Positions 21,677 to 32,104 of a stretch of DNA of 64,000 nt are shown here, one piece after another. A program made the position numbers and the translations under genes. The notes beneath the pieces are model-generated. The model saw only the letters and a list, made by a program, of their open reading frames with translations. It was not told where the DNA came from and ran no database searches. Each line of letters starts with the position of its first letter. Position 1 is the first letter of the stretch. The stretch comes from Neoceratodus forsteri (Eukaryota > Chordata > Ceratodontiformes > Ceratodontidae). The stretch covers positions 1,009,125,501 through 1,009,189,500 of the forward strand of contig CM028129.1 in NCBI GenBank assembly GCA_016271365.2, written 5' to 3'.

Positions 21677-21874
21677 GGGGCTGGGGACCGCCCCTTTTAT
21701 ACCATTGGCCGACATCAGGGGTGGGCCAATGTCGGGGGCAGTCCCTGCTGTACACTGCTAGCTTGAAGTTTTCCGTGTTGTCCTAGCGCCTGGTGGCTTA
21801 GTCCTAACAGTGTAGCCTTCTACAAGCTCTGTTCTCGAAGATCTGCTGTTATGGTAAGTTCTTACATAACTGTA
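21677..21874 (+). repeat. DIRS-A' right inverted terminal repeat
   Basis: Family A-like ITR with antisense TATAAAAG (CTTTTATA at 21,694-21,701) and terminus GGTAAGTTCTTACATAACTG TAC. DIRS-D coding sequence follows directly. Confidence 0.78.
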
Positions 21875-21879
21875 CTTTC

Positions 21880-23800
21880 CAGATGGTCACTCTGAACCAA
21901 ATCATTCCATCCCTGGAGCAAAGCATGTGGTTTTGCTCTCTGAACCTCCTTGATGCCCTCTTCCACATTCCAGTATGTTCTTCCCACTGGTGGTACCTTT
22001 GGTTCCACGTAGAGGGGGTTCTTTTCAGTGTTCCAGATCTTGCCTTTTGGCCTGCCCTCGGCCCCCAGGGTTTTCACCAAGTGCATAGCTGTGATGGCAG
22101 CATTTCTTTTTTTTATTTAGCTGTTTGGTCCCCGACTCCTCCTCCTGCCAACTGGCGACAGGGGCATGTATGTATTTTACAGATTTTCTTGCGAACCCCG
22201 AGGCCTGGCACATGGCTGGCACAAGCATGTGGGCAGCTTTGCACCCGTGGCACCAGCTCAGCCCCTTCCACCTCCCAATACGTTGCTGCCCCCTATCTGC
22301 CTACGCTACCCACCAGACCTCCACCCGGTGGGAGAGGAACTACAGGGGGGCACCAACCCACCCTCAGAAGAGGAGAGCTGCCTGCCTGCTCGATCCTGCT
22401 GCCCCCCCCCCCATGCTGGCCCCCCGACAAATCTAGGTCATTCCCAAACCCGGGTCACCAGCATGGCATGAGGTAAGGCGTCCAGCGCCTCAAGCCCTCT
22501 GCGCCACTGGGCTGGCTTGTGATGGCAGCCTTTCTGCGGTGCTGAGGAGTCCAGGTCTATCTGAACCTGGATGACTGGCTGATAGCCAGGCCATCTGGAA
22601 AGGCGGTGGACTAGTCCAGGGACTTGGCCCTCCAGACCTGCCAGGACTTGGGACTTCTGGTCAGCCCAGCCAAATCCAAACTCAACCCCTCAAAGGTGAT
22701 TCACTTCATCTGGGCAGAGCTGGACACCCTCCAGACCAAGGGCCGATTTTCTACGGACTGGGCATTGGATCTTACCTCCATTGCCCAGTCATTTTAGGTT
22801 GGGCTCTCGCACCCTACCTGAGACTTCCTTCGGCTTCTGGGGTACATGGCTTCCATGTGTGCCATCTATAGTGGGAGCTAGGCCACCAGTGGTCTCAACA
22901 CCTAGGTTGCCTGGACCAGCCGGTCATAGTGACTCAATCGATGTGGGATGCCATCCAGTGGTGGCTCATCCCAGAACATCTCGAGAAAGTCCCATTTGCT
23001 TACCCAAAGCTGATGGTCCTTTTGACAGCCAACATGACTCTGGTGGGCTGGGGAGCGCACCAAGGGAACTACAGGGTCTGTGGACTCTGAACCCCCAAGG
23101 AGTCCTCTTACCACATCCTGCTGGAGCTCCATGCAGTGCTCCATGCTCTGACGGAATTCGCTCGGTTTGTCAGGGGGGTCAGGTTGCGCAGGTCCAGATG
23201 AACAATACCATGACCACATACTTCCTTAATGGGCAGGGCAGAACACACTCCCTCCAGTTGTGCTGAGAGGCTCTCCGTACCTGGACCCTCATGCACAGCT
23301 TGGATGCCGATCTCCTGGCAATCCATGTGGCAGGAGTTTTCAACCAGCTTGCGGATGCCCTCAACCAGGTGTGTGAGGCATCTCACAAGTGGTCCCTGCA
23401 TCATAGATGATGAACCACCTGTTCTCCCAGCGGGGTACTTCCCTGATAGACCTGTTTGCCTCTTAGGAGAATGTTAAACTGAGGCTTTTCTGTGGCCGCC
23501 CCCCCCACAGTGTGGGACAATGGTGGGGAATGCCTTTGTGAGACCCTGGACCCCTGGCTTCCTTTTTGCGCCCCCCTTCCATTCCCCACATCCACCGGGT
23601 GCTGGCCAAGGTGCAGAGAAACAAGGCACAGATACTTCTGGTAGCCCCGGACTGGTCACAGTAGTTGGAACCCAGATCTCCTCAGCAGCAGGCCTCTGGC
23701 AACTTCCTCTTCTCCCAGATCTGCTCTTCTGTCACAGGAGGAAGGTCCTACATCCAGACCTTCAGCCCCTGCACCAGATGGCTTGGTTCATGAGTGGCTG
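21880..23800 (+). pseudogene. DIRS-D reverse transcriptase / RNase H, broken and split by a SINE
   Basis: RT begins at FQMVTLNQIIPSLEQ and has SLNLLDALFHIPV with the first catalytic Asp. The PFGLSSAPRVFTK box is degraded to AFWPALGPQGFHQ. After the SINE, RT resumes with VMAAFLRC and LNLDDWLIARP, so the LDD active site remains (about 22,560-22,590). RNase H remnants appear around 23,040-23,260 (WGAHQGNYR; MNNTMTTYFLNGQGRTHS), then DLFAS-type extension sequence to about 23,650. Many stops and shifts are present. Confidence 0.72.
22107..22517 (-). mobile_element. tRNA-headed SINE in DIRS-D RT
   Basis: On the - strand the head begins near 22,517 with GCCAGCCCAGTGGCGCAGAG (A-box like) and has GACCCGGGTTTGGGAATGAC (B-box like). 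The core motif CAGCTCTCCTCTTCTGAGGG follows, and the tail is poly(A), seen as poly(T) at 22,107-22,114. Target duplication TGTGATGGCAGC flanks it (22,090-22,101 and 22,518-22,529). Confidence 0.8.
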
Positions 23801-25216
23801 AAGTGCCAGGCTTTAATTCCTCGGTCTCTCCAAAGAAGTTCTCCCATGTTGTGGAAGCCTCCCATAAAGAGTCGACCCACTAGTGCTATGCTTTCAAATT
23901 GAAAAGGTTCTTCATTTGGTGCCTGGGCAGGAGGCTAGACCCCCTGTCCTGCACTTTGGCTAGCATTCTGGACTACCTTTGGTTCCTCTCTGTCGGACCA
24001 GAGGTCGACGACCTTCAAGGTGCACCTGGCAGCCATCTCAGCATACCGGGTGTGGGCTAGTATGCCAACAGTGGCACAGGAGAAGGTGCTTGGGTGCTTC
24101 TTTAAGGGCCTGGACCACTTGTCCCCTCCGGTGCGTGAGCCACCACCATCCTCGGGACTTTTTTAAATTGTCTCTTTATGCTTCTGCAGTGTTTTCCCTT
24201 TTATCTCCCCCTGCATGGAGGAAGGCATCTGCAGTGGCACCAGTGGTCTTGCCACGCGCTCTTGTGCACAGAACACTGGGCATCTGCCCCGCCTCCCCCA
24301 AAATCAACGCCGTATCAGTGTGCCAACCCCCAGCCACCACTAGGGCCTAGGCTAACACGGCCACTGATTTCCTTCCCAGAGGAGGAGAGCAGTCCTTGGG
24401 CGATTGATCCCGCCTCCCTGCGGCAATCCTGACTCCTGAGGTCACTGTCAACTGGGGTCATCGGCGCCAAGCAGTAGTGCTACCACTTTACCAGTGTGCC
24501 AGCCTACCATCTTGGGACTTGTTGCTGGTACTGGCAGTGCTCATGGGCAAGCCATTCAAACCAGTGTACAGGTGTGACATGTCATACCTCTCAATATCTG
24601 TCATGGAAGACTGCCTTCTTGGTGGCTATCACCTCCACCAGAAGGATCAGTGAGCTCCAGGTGCACTCAGTAGAGTCTCCATACTTGGTGTTCCGCAATG
24701 ACAAGGTTGTCCTCTGCCCCCACCCAATGTTCCTCCCGAAGGTTGTGTCAGAGTTTCACCTTAATCAAGTGATTAACCTCCTGATGTACTTCACCAGTCC
24801 CACCCTCATAGGCTGAGCACAGGCTCCACACATTGGACTTGAGGTGAGCGCTCACATATTACAGTGAGTGCATGGCTGGAGTTCAGGGAGAGGTTCACCA
24901 GCTATTTGTAACATACGCTGAAGCCACACCTGGCAGATCGTCAGCAAAGCAGGCGATTGGCAGGTGTATTGTCTCCTGCATTGACCTCTGCTATTGGTTG
25001 GCTGGTAGAGAGCCTCCTGTAGGGCTTAGGGCTAATTCTAACAGACAGATTGCTGCCTCGGTGACTGTTTCCAGAGGTGTCCATATCCACAAAATCTGCA
25101 GGGCTGCTACCTGGAAGTCAGCACACACTTTCATCTTCCACTGTCACATCGATCTTGAGTTACACTGGGGTACTGGTTTTGGGACCTTAGTTCTCCAATC
25201 CCTGTTTTCCAAGTAG
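23730..25216 (+). pseudogene. DIRS-D tyrosine recombinase, broken and split by a SINE
   Basis: Core-binding remnants lie at 23,890-24,110 (FKLKRFFIWCLG; FKVHLAAISAYRV). A SINE separates them from the catalytic part, which restarts at TILGLVAGTGS-like sequence near 24,505. AITSTRRISELQ holds Arg I (about 24,630-24,660). The HxxR position reads RANSNRQ, so His is lost (Asn) while Arg remains. The nucleophile box reads FHCHIDLE, so Tyr is lost. The final open stretch ends at 25,216 (FGTLVLQSLFSK). The enzyme is inactive. Confidence 0.75.
24161..24505 (-). mobile_element. tRNA-headed SINE in DIRS-D recombinase
   Basis: On the - strand it reads GGCTGGCACACTGGTAAAGT (head), a B-box like GACCCCAGTTGACAG, the core GGACTGCTCTCCTCCTCTGG at 24,370-24,397, and a short A-rich tail at about 24,158-24,166. 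The flanks ACCATCCTCGGGACTT and ACCATCTTGGGACTT are an imperfect target duplication. Confidence 0.7.
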
Positions 25217-25268
25217 GGGTGTGTGCCTTGCCCCCTTCTCTCGGAGAACTGCTAGTAGTCTGCCTGTG

Positions 25269-25361
25269 TGTGGATAGTGCACCATATCCACGCCCCTAAA
25301 AAATTAGGGCTACTCACCTGTAACCATAGTTCTAGGAGTGGTATATGGTGCACATCCACAT
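25269..25361 (+). repeat. DIRS-D internal complementary region
   Basis: Inverted arms GTGGATAGTGCACCATATCC and GGTATATGGTGCACATCCAC flank TTAGGGCTACTCACCTGTAA, which is complementary to the right end at about 26,020-26,040. Same design as in families A, B and C. Confidence 0.8.
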
Positions 25362-25481
25362 GACCTCCCCGGCAAGTGGCACACCAATCCCTGCTTCCAG
25401 TTTGTAAGATCTGACATCATGAGGTGGATCCGGGGTGGGTGGGAAGAGTTTAGCTTGAATGCATTCTGGCTGGTTTTAAAG

Positions 25482-25960
25482 CAGCAGTACTACGGGAAGA
25501 AAAAAAATTGCGCTTTTTTTGACAGTTTATTCCCTGTGCCCTGCTAATCATATACCTGTTATTCTTTCTCACCAGCATTGTACTGTCACCGAGTAGTTTA
25601 CTCAGTCATTCTCAGCTTTTGTTTACATTTCTGCCACTAAGCATGTTGCATTGAAACACCCTCTGCTGCCAACTGTACATGTGTATGACTTGCAGGGACA
25701 TCGGGAATGGTTAGCAGAGGGTCCCTCTGCTGTTGTCAAAAGATCTGATGTGACCTGTAGAAAAAGCGCAACTGAAAATTAGTCAGCCGCCATATTTGTT
25801 GTAGCACTACAACAATTCGAATAAATTGCAAATATCTAACAAAAGTAAAGATGACTGAAAAAAAAACATTTACAGGCATGGAAACTGGAACTTTGGCTGC
25901 ATGCTTACGGCCGAAAAACAGAATTTTGATAGCTCACTTCCTGATTTCGTAGTACTGCTG
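25482..25960. mobile_element. hAT-like nonautonomous DNA element (MITE)
   Basis: Terminal inverted repeats CAGCAGTACTACG (25,482) and CGTAGTACTGCTG (ending 25,960) are flanked by TTTTAAAG and CTTTAAAG, seven of eight bases matching. An 8-bp duplication fits hAT. No coding sequence is present. The palindromic TTTAAA in the flank leaves other superfamilies possible. Confidence 0.62.
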
Positions 25961-25989
25961 CTTTAAAGGGAAAGGATGACTGCCTGAGA

Positions 25990-26045
25990 GTGGATGTGCA
26001 CCATATACCACACCTAGAACTACGGTTACAGGTGAGTAACCCTCA
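25990..26045 (+). repeat. DIRS-D right terminus
   Basis: GTGGATGTGCACCATATACC through TACGGTTACAGGTGAGTAAC repeats the right half of the D ICR in the expected orientation and marks the element end. TACAGGTGAGT matches the splice donor consensus. Confidence 0.72.
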
Positions 26046-27640
<1,595 letters not shown>

Positions 27641-27699
27641 AAGAAAGTGGAAAAGGAGGTGGTGCACAAAGGGGAAGAAGAAGAGGAGTTGTAGGCAGA

Positions 27700-28351
27700 G
27701 TGGGAGCAAGGTGTGGAGGGTCATGTGTGCAAATGGAAGGAGTCTTGGAAACAAAATTCCAGACCTGGAGGATATCATGGCGGAGGTAGACATGGACATG
27801 TGGCTATTACTGAGTCATGTTGCACAAGCAACCGAGCTACACTCCGTTCAGGAAGGATAGGATTGGGAGGAAGGGTGAAGGGGTGATGTTGTATGTATGG
27901 AAGGGTATTAAAGGAAAGGAAACACAAGGAAGCTTGGGGAGGGGTAAGGAGGAGTATGAGGTACTGTGGGGAAACCCTGGAGACAGGAGCCAGAGCCACT
28001 TTTTATACTGTGATGATACACAGTCCTCCAACACAGGGGGAGAAACTGGATAAGATACTGTGGGAAGCCATCAGCACAGTGGCAGAAAAACAGGAGGTGC
28101 TGCTCATGGGGGACTTCAGTCTGCCATGTGTTGAATGGAGCCTCCCAGCCACTTCAGCTAGAAGCAGGGACATCCTACGCTCCCTGCAGGGAACATTTCT
28201 CAAGCAGCTAGTTAGGGGGCCCATTCATGGTGGGACAGTACTGGACCTGGTGTTCACTAACAGGAACAGTGTTGCAGATGTCAAGGTGACAGGCTACCTG
28301 GAGTCCAGCAATCACCGTACAGTGTGCTTCAACATAAGGATGGCAGCCTAA
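27700..28351 (+). pseudogene. CR1-II ORF2 endonuclease domain, broken
   Basis: Apurinic-type endonuclease of a non-LTR element. The N-terminal box is CANGRSLGNKIPDLEDIMAE (27,727-27,787). The middle is frameshifted (27,860-28,050). The C-terminal half is open in 27,893-28,351 with LLMGDFSLPCVEWSLPATSA (catalytic GDFN-type box, here GDFS) and NHRTVCF near the end (SDHR-type box, here SNHR). The changed D and S positions and the frameshifts make it inactive. Confidence 0.75.
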
Positions 28352-28849
28352 GTGAACCACATAGGAATGAGGATCCTGGGCTTCACGAGGGTAGATTTAA
28401 TAGAAAAAAAATAGTGAATACCTCAGAGATGACCTAGCAGTGAGAAGGCCTGGGTGGGGTGGTGAACCAGTGGGCCACATTAAGGGATAGCATAGTGAAG
28501 GCAACAAACTTCGGCACAAAAGAAGTGAGCAAAAAAAGGAGAAAAAAAAAGACTGATATGGTTCTCAAATGAAGTGACTGCAAAGATTAAGGCTAAAAGA
28601 GTAGCATTCATGAGGTACAAAAAGACTTAGAGGAAAGAGGAGAGGAATGTGTACCAGGAGAAGCAGAAGTAGGTAGGGAAAGCGGTAAGGGGGCACAAAA
28701 GCACATGGGGAAAAGACCATTTTTAGGTACATTAGTGAAAAAGAGGAAAACAAAGTGGAGGGGGGACTGAGAGGCTAAGAAGGGAAGGGGAGACTGTGTA
28801 GAGGAGGATCAGGAAAAAGCAGATACTTTGAGAAGAACACTATTTTTAA

Positions 28850-29460
28850 GGTCAAGAAGTGTCACAAGATAGTAGACTCCATACTGGCTAACATAAAAAG
28901 CAGAAAGCAGGTTTTGATGCCATTATATTCTAGCCTGGTATGTCCACATCTTGAGTACTGCTCTCGGTTCAAGTAAACCTCATACTATAAGAGGCTGTAA
29001 ACTGATAGAAGTCCAGAGGAAGTATACTAAAAAGATAAAACATCTGGAATTCACTGACTATAGTGAAAGACTCAGAATCTTAAACATATATTCAGCAGGA
29101 TATAGACAACTCCAAGGAGCTTTATGCATTACATATAATGCAATAAAAAAATACTACCTAGGGGCTACTGTAGGTCTGACAGTGACCAATACTAAAACTA
29201 TAACTAGAAATAATGGATTCAAAATTAAAGGGGAACTGATATGAATATCAAGGCGAAGTAACTTCTTCATACAGAGGATTGTGGGAGTCTGGAATAGCTT
29301 GCCAGCATATGTAGTATCAAGCCCAACTATAGAAACCTTTAAGATTAGACTGGATTTATATATGGGAAACAAAAAATATGAATACCACCTACAGTAAGGT
29401 GTCGAGTTCTTTAGAGGGCATTCAGCCTACTGAACTCGCATAAAATCTATGAACCTATAC
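28850..29460 (+). mobile_element. L2-like LINE 3' fragment
   Basis: Encodes an ORF2 C-terminus (28,951-29,244; YTKKIKHLEFTDYSERLRIL) preceded by SLVCPHLEYCSRF and followed by VGVWNSLPAYVV, then a 3' end with AAAATCTATGAACCTATACT. It lies between the CR1-II endonuclease and RT, so it is probably an insertion. The ends are approximate. Confidence 0.62.
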
Positions 29461-29559
29461 TTCTGTTCATTCTTCATAGTGGAATGGGGGGGGATGGACC
29501 ACATAAAAGCAGCAGGAATATGGTGGGGGGAGGTGGGGTGGTAGACATAAGTCCATTCA

Positions 29560-32104
29560 GAGAGGAGAGAGACTTGAGAATCCGAAAGTGGACAAAGCCA
29601 GACGGCCAGACAGAGTACACCCAAGGGTGTTGAGAGAGGTCATGGAGGTACTGGTTACACTACTGAAAATACACCCAAGGGTGCTGAGAGCTCAGGGAGG
29701 TACTGACTGCACCGCTGACAACCCTGTTCAACAACTCTCTGAAAATAGTGGTTCAGGAGCACTGAAGGAGGGCACATGTAGTCCCGCTTCCTAAAAGTTG
29801 AAGCGGGGAGGATGCTGGCAACTTTAGGCCTGTAAGTCTAGCGTCAGTGGTGTGGAAGGTAATGAAGATGCTTTTAAAGGAAAGGCTTATGGAGTATCTT
29901 GTATATAGTAGGTTGTAAGACCTGAGGCAGCATGGATTCACAGGGGTGGGAGTCATGTCAAATGATCCTTATTGACTTCTTTGGCTGGGTGACTATGGAA
30001 GTACATTAGGGTGGGGCGGGGGATGTGGCCTACTTAGACTTCAGAAGAACCTTCGACACCATAACATGTTGGAAGCTCATAAATAAACTCTGCAGTTTAG
30101 GGATGGTTTCCAGTAGTAGTAGTAGTAGTAAAAATTTGTATTCATTTCATTCATAAGATGAATTAATCGGATAGCTCAACTGAGACAAGCTAATTTCCAG
30201 TGAGGTCCTTTGTGCAAAGTTGCAAGAGTTACATAACATACAATGCAAAAATACAAAGACATATAGAGACTGTACAGTTAAATACAATACTCATATTACA
30301 TACATCGAAAAGTAGCCTACTAAGTACATACTAGAACCCAAATACCCCACGTAGCCATTTAAAATATCCTAGGACAGTTCTAATGTAATTTGATGTCTTG
30401 CCTCATTAATGAACCAGGATTTTATTTCACCTGATTTTATTTTACCATGTATTAATCAGAGATCCTGGGGTAAAGAATTCCAGAGCAGCAGTCCCCTAAA
30501 AAAATGTGTTCTACCCATCATTGTTCTGTAGTTTGGTTGGCTATATTCTAATCCTAATGCTGACCTCAGGCCTTGTTTTATAGGCCTTGGTAACAAATTA
30601 TCTGTAATATAATCTGGGGCCTTCCCTAAGACACATTTGGTCATAAATAGAGCATGTAAAGATCGTCTTTCTTTAAGATTAAGCCACTGGAGTTTTTCAT
30701 AGAGCTCTAATATGTGGGTTCTCTTTGGAACATTTAAAATGAATCTCGCTAACTTATGGTATACTATATCTATTTAGACTACTTTGTGTAGCACCTGCAT
30801 AAACCAAATCTCCATAATCTATTAAAGGTAAAATCAAAGAATTAACCAAATGCCTTCTTGTTACTTCAGTTGGGGAAAACTTATTCCTATATAAACAACC
30901 TAGACATTTCTCTACTATTAATTCTATATGCAAGTTCCATTTCAAAGCTGAATCCAAGAGAACTCCCAGCTATTTATAACTCTGCACATGTTCTACTAAA
31001 ATATAACTGAAAGTTCTAATCTGCAGGATTGATTCAGACATCTTTTTGCTGTCTAGAGAAAATCATTACCTGTGACTTTTTAAGGTTCAGGATCAACCTA
31101 GACCTCAGCAAGTAATTCTGTAATTCATTAAAAGCTTGCTGAAGTATAGGTTGAATGTTCTCTATAGAGGTGCATTCAACATACACAAGAGTATCATCTG
31201 CGTATAGATGATATTTAACCCTAGGATCTGACATGCAAACACTGTTCATATGTATGTTATACAAGACAGGGCCCAATATTGAGCCCTGAGGTTCACCTGT
31301 CATTATTGTCCTCTTGCTAGACGTCCAGTCTCCAATGGTGACCATTTGTTTTCTATGTACAAGATATTGCTGGAACCATTTTATCACAGAGTCAGACATG
31401 CCAACAGTTTTGAGGTTGGACAGGAAGATGTCATAGTTCAAGGTGTCAAAAGCTTCCCAAGGTGGTAAACTGGGTACGAAATTGGTTGATGGATAGGCAA
31501 CAGAGGGTAGTGGTAAATAGCACTTACCTGGGGAGGGGTGACCAGTGGGGTACCTTGTGGCTCAGTACTGGGACCAGTCCTCTTTAATGTCTTTATAAGT
31601 GACATTGCAGAAGACCTGGAAAGGAAGGTATACCTATTTGCATATGACACCAAAATCTGCAGTAGGGTGAACACTCCAGAGGGGGTGGAAAAAATGAGCA
31701 GAGACCTGAGAGAACTGGAGAAGTGGTCTAAGGTAGGGCAGCTGGGCTTCAAGGCAAAAAAGTGCAAAATCATGCACCCAGAAACCTAGAGGTGGGTATA
31801 AGATGGGGGAAGAGGTGTTGATGGTCACAAAATAGGAAAGGGACCTTGGAGTAATCATAACGGATGACCTTAAGGTGGTGAGGCAGTGCAACAAGGCAAT
31901 AGGTCGGGCCAGTGGGATGCTGGAATGCATAGGGAGGGGAATCACCACCAGAAAGAGGGAGGTTGTGTTACCACTGTATAGATTGTTGGTGCACTACTGT
32001 GTCCAGTTCTGGAGGCCACATCTCAGGAAGGACATAGACAGGATAGAGGCTGTCCAGAGGAGGGCAGCTAAGATAGTGCAGGAGTTGCAGCAAAAGCCCT
32101 ACAA
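29560..32104 (+). pseudogene. CR1-II ORF2 reverse transcriptase, split
   Basis: The first part (29,580-30,111) has KPDGVHPRVLREV-like sequence and YLDFRRTFDTITCWKLINKL with decayed catalytic box A. After the antisense LINE, it resumes with NWLMDRQQRVVVNS (31,470-31,525), LGPVLFNVFISDIAEDLE (31,565-31,620) and FAYDTKICSRVN, where the usual ADD box reads AYD. It continues with WSKVGQLGFKAKKCKIMH to the L1 insertion point at 32,104. Stops and shifts are frequent. The family would nick and reverse transcribe in cis; this copy cannot. Confidence 0.75.
30112..31455 (-). mobile_element. Jockey-group LINE (Rex1/L2-like), antisense, 5' truncated
   Basis: On the - strand, an RT segment of 135 codons (31,034-31,441) has EPQGSILGPVLYNIHMN and YHLYADDTLVYVE with an intact YADD box. 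The C-terminal region follows in pieces (30,754-30,957, then 30,456-30,644; RNKFSPTEVTRRHLVNSLIL and FRGLLLWNSLPQDL). The 3' end lies at 30,112-30,130 as (AGT)n on +. It interrupts the CR1-II RT between LINKLCSLGMVS and KVVNWVRNWL. Confidence 0.75.

Larger units (their letters stand above)
15991..21874 (+). mobile_element. DIRS retrotransposon A' (diverged relative of family A)
   Basis: Gag, RT/RNase H, recombinase, ICR and right ITR are in order. The right end (GTTATGGTAAGTTCTTACAT, then ACTGTACTTT) is clearly family A-like, but the proteins are substantially diverged. No left ITR is found, so the left boundary is set at the first gag similarity and is uncertain. The right end abuts the RT of DIRS-D. 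Confidence 0.82.
21875..26045 (+). mobile_element. DIRS retrotransposon, family D, 5' truncated
   Basis: Starts in mid RT (FQMVTLNQIIPSLEQ) at the right end of A' and continues through RNase H, recombinase, ICR (25,269-25,361) and a right end at 26,030-26,045 (TTACAGGTGAGTAACC). It carries two - strand SINEs (22,107-22,517; 24,161-24,505) and a hAT-like MITE (25,482-25,960). Terminal sequences are unlike A, B and C. All frames are broken. Confidence 0.8.

Noticed and set aside
28951..29244. A separate gene of 97 codons
   Set aside because: It matches the ORF2 C-terminus of L2/CR1 LINEs and is part of a 3' fragment.
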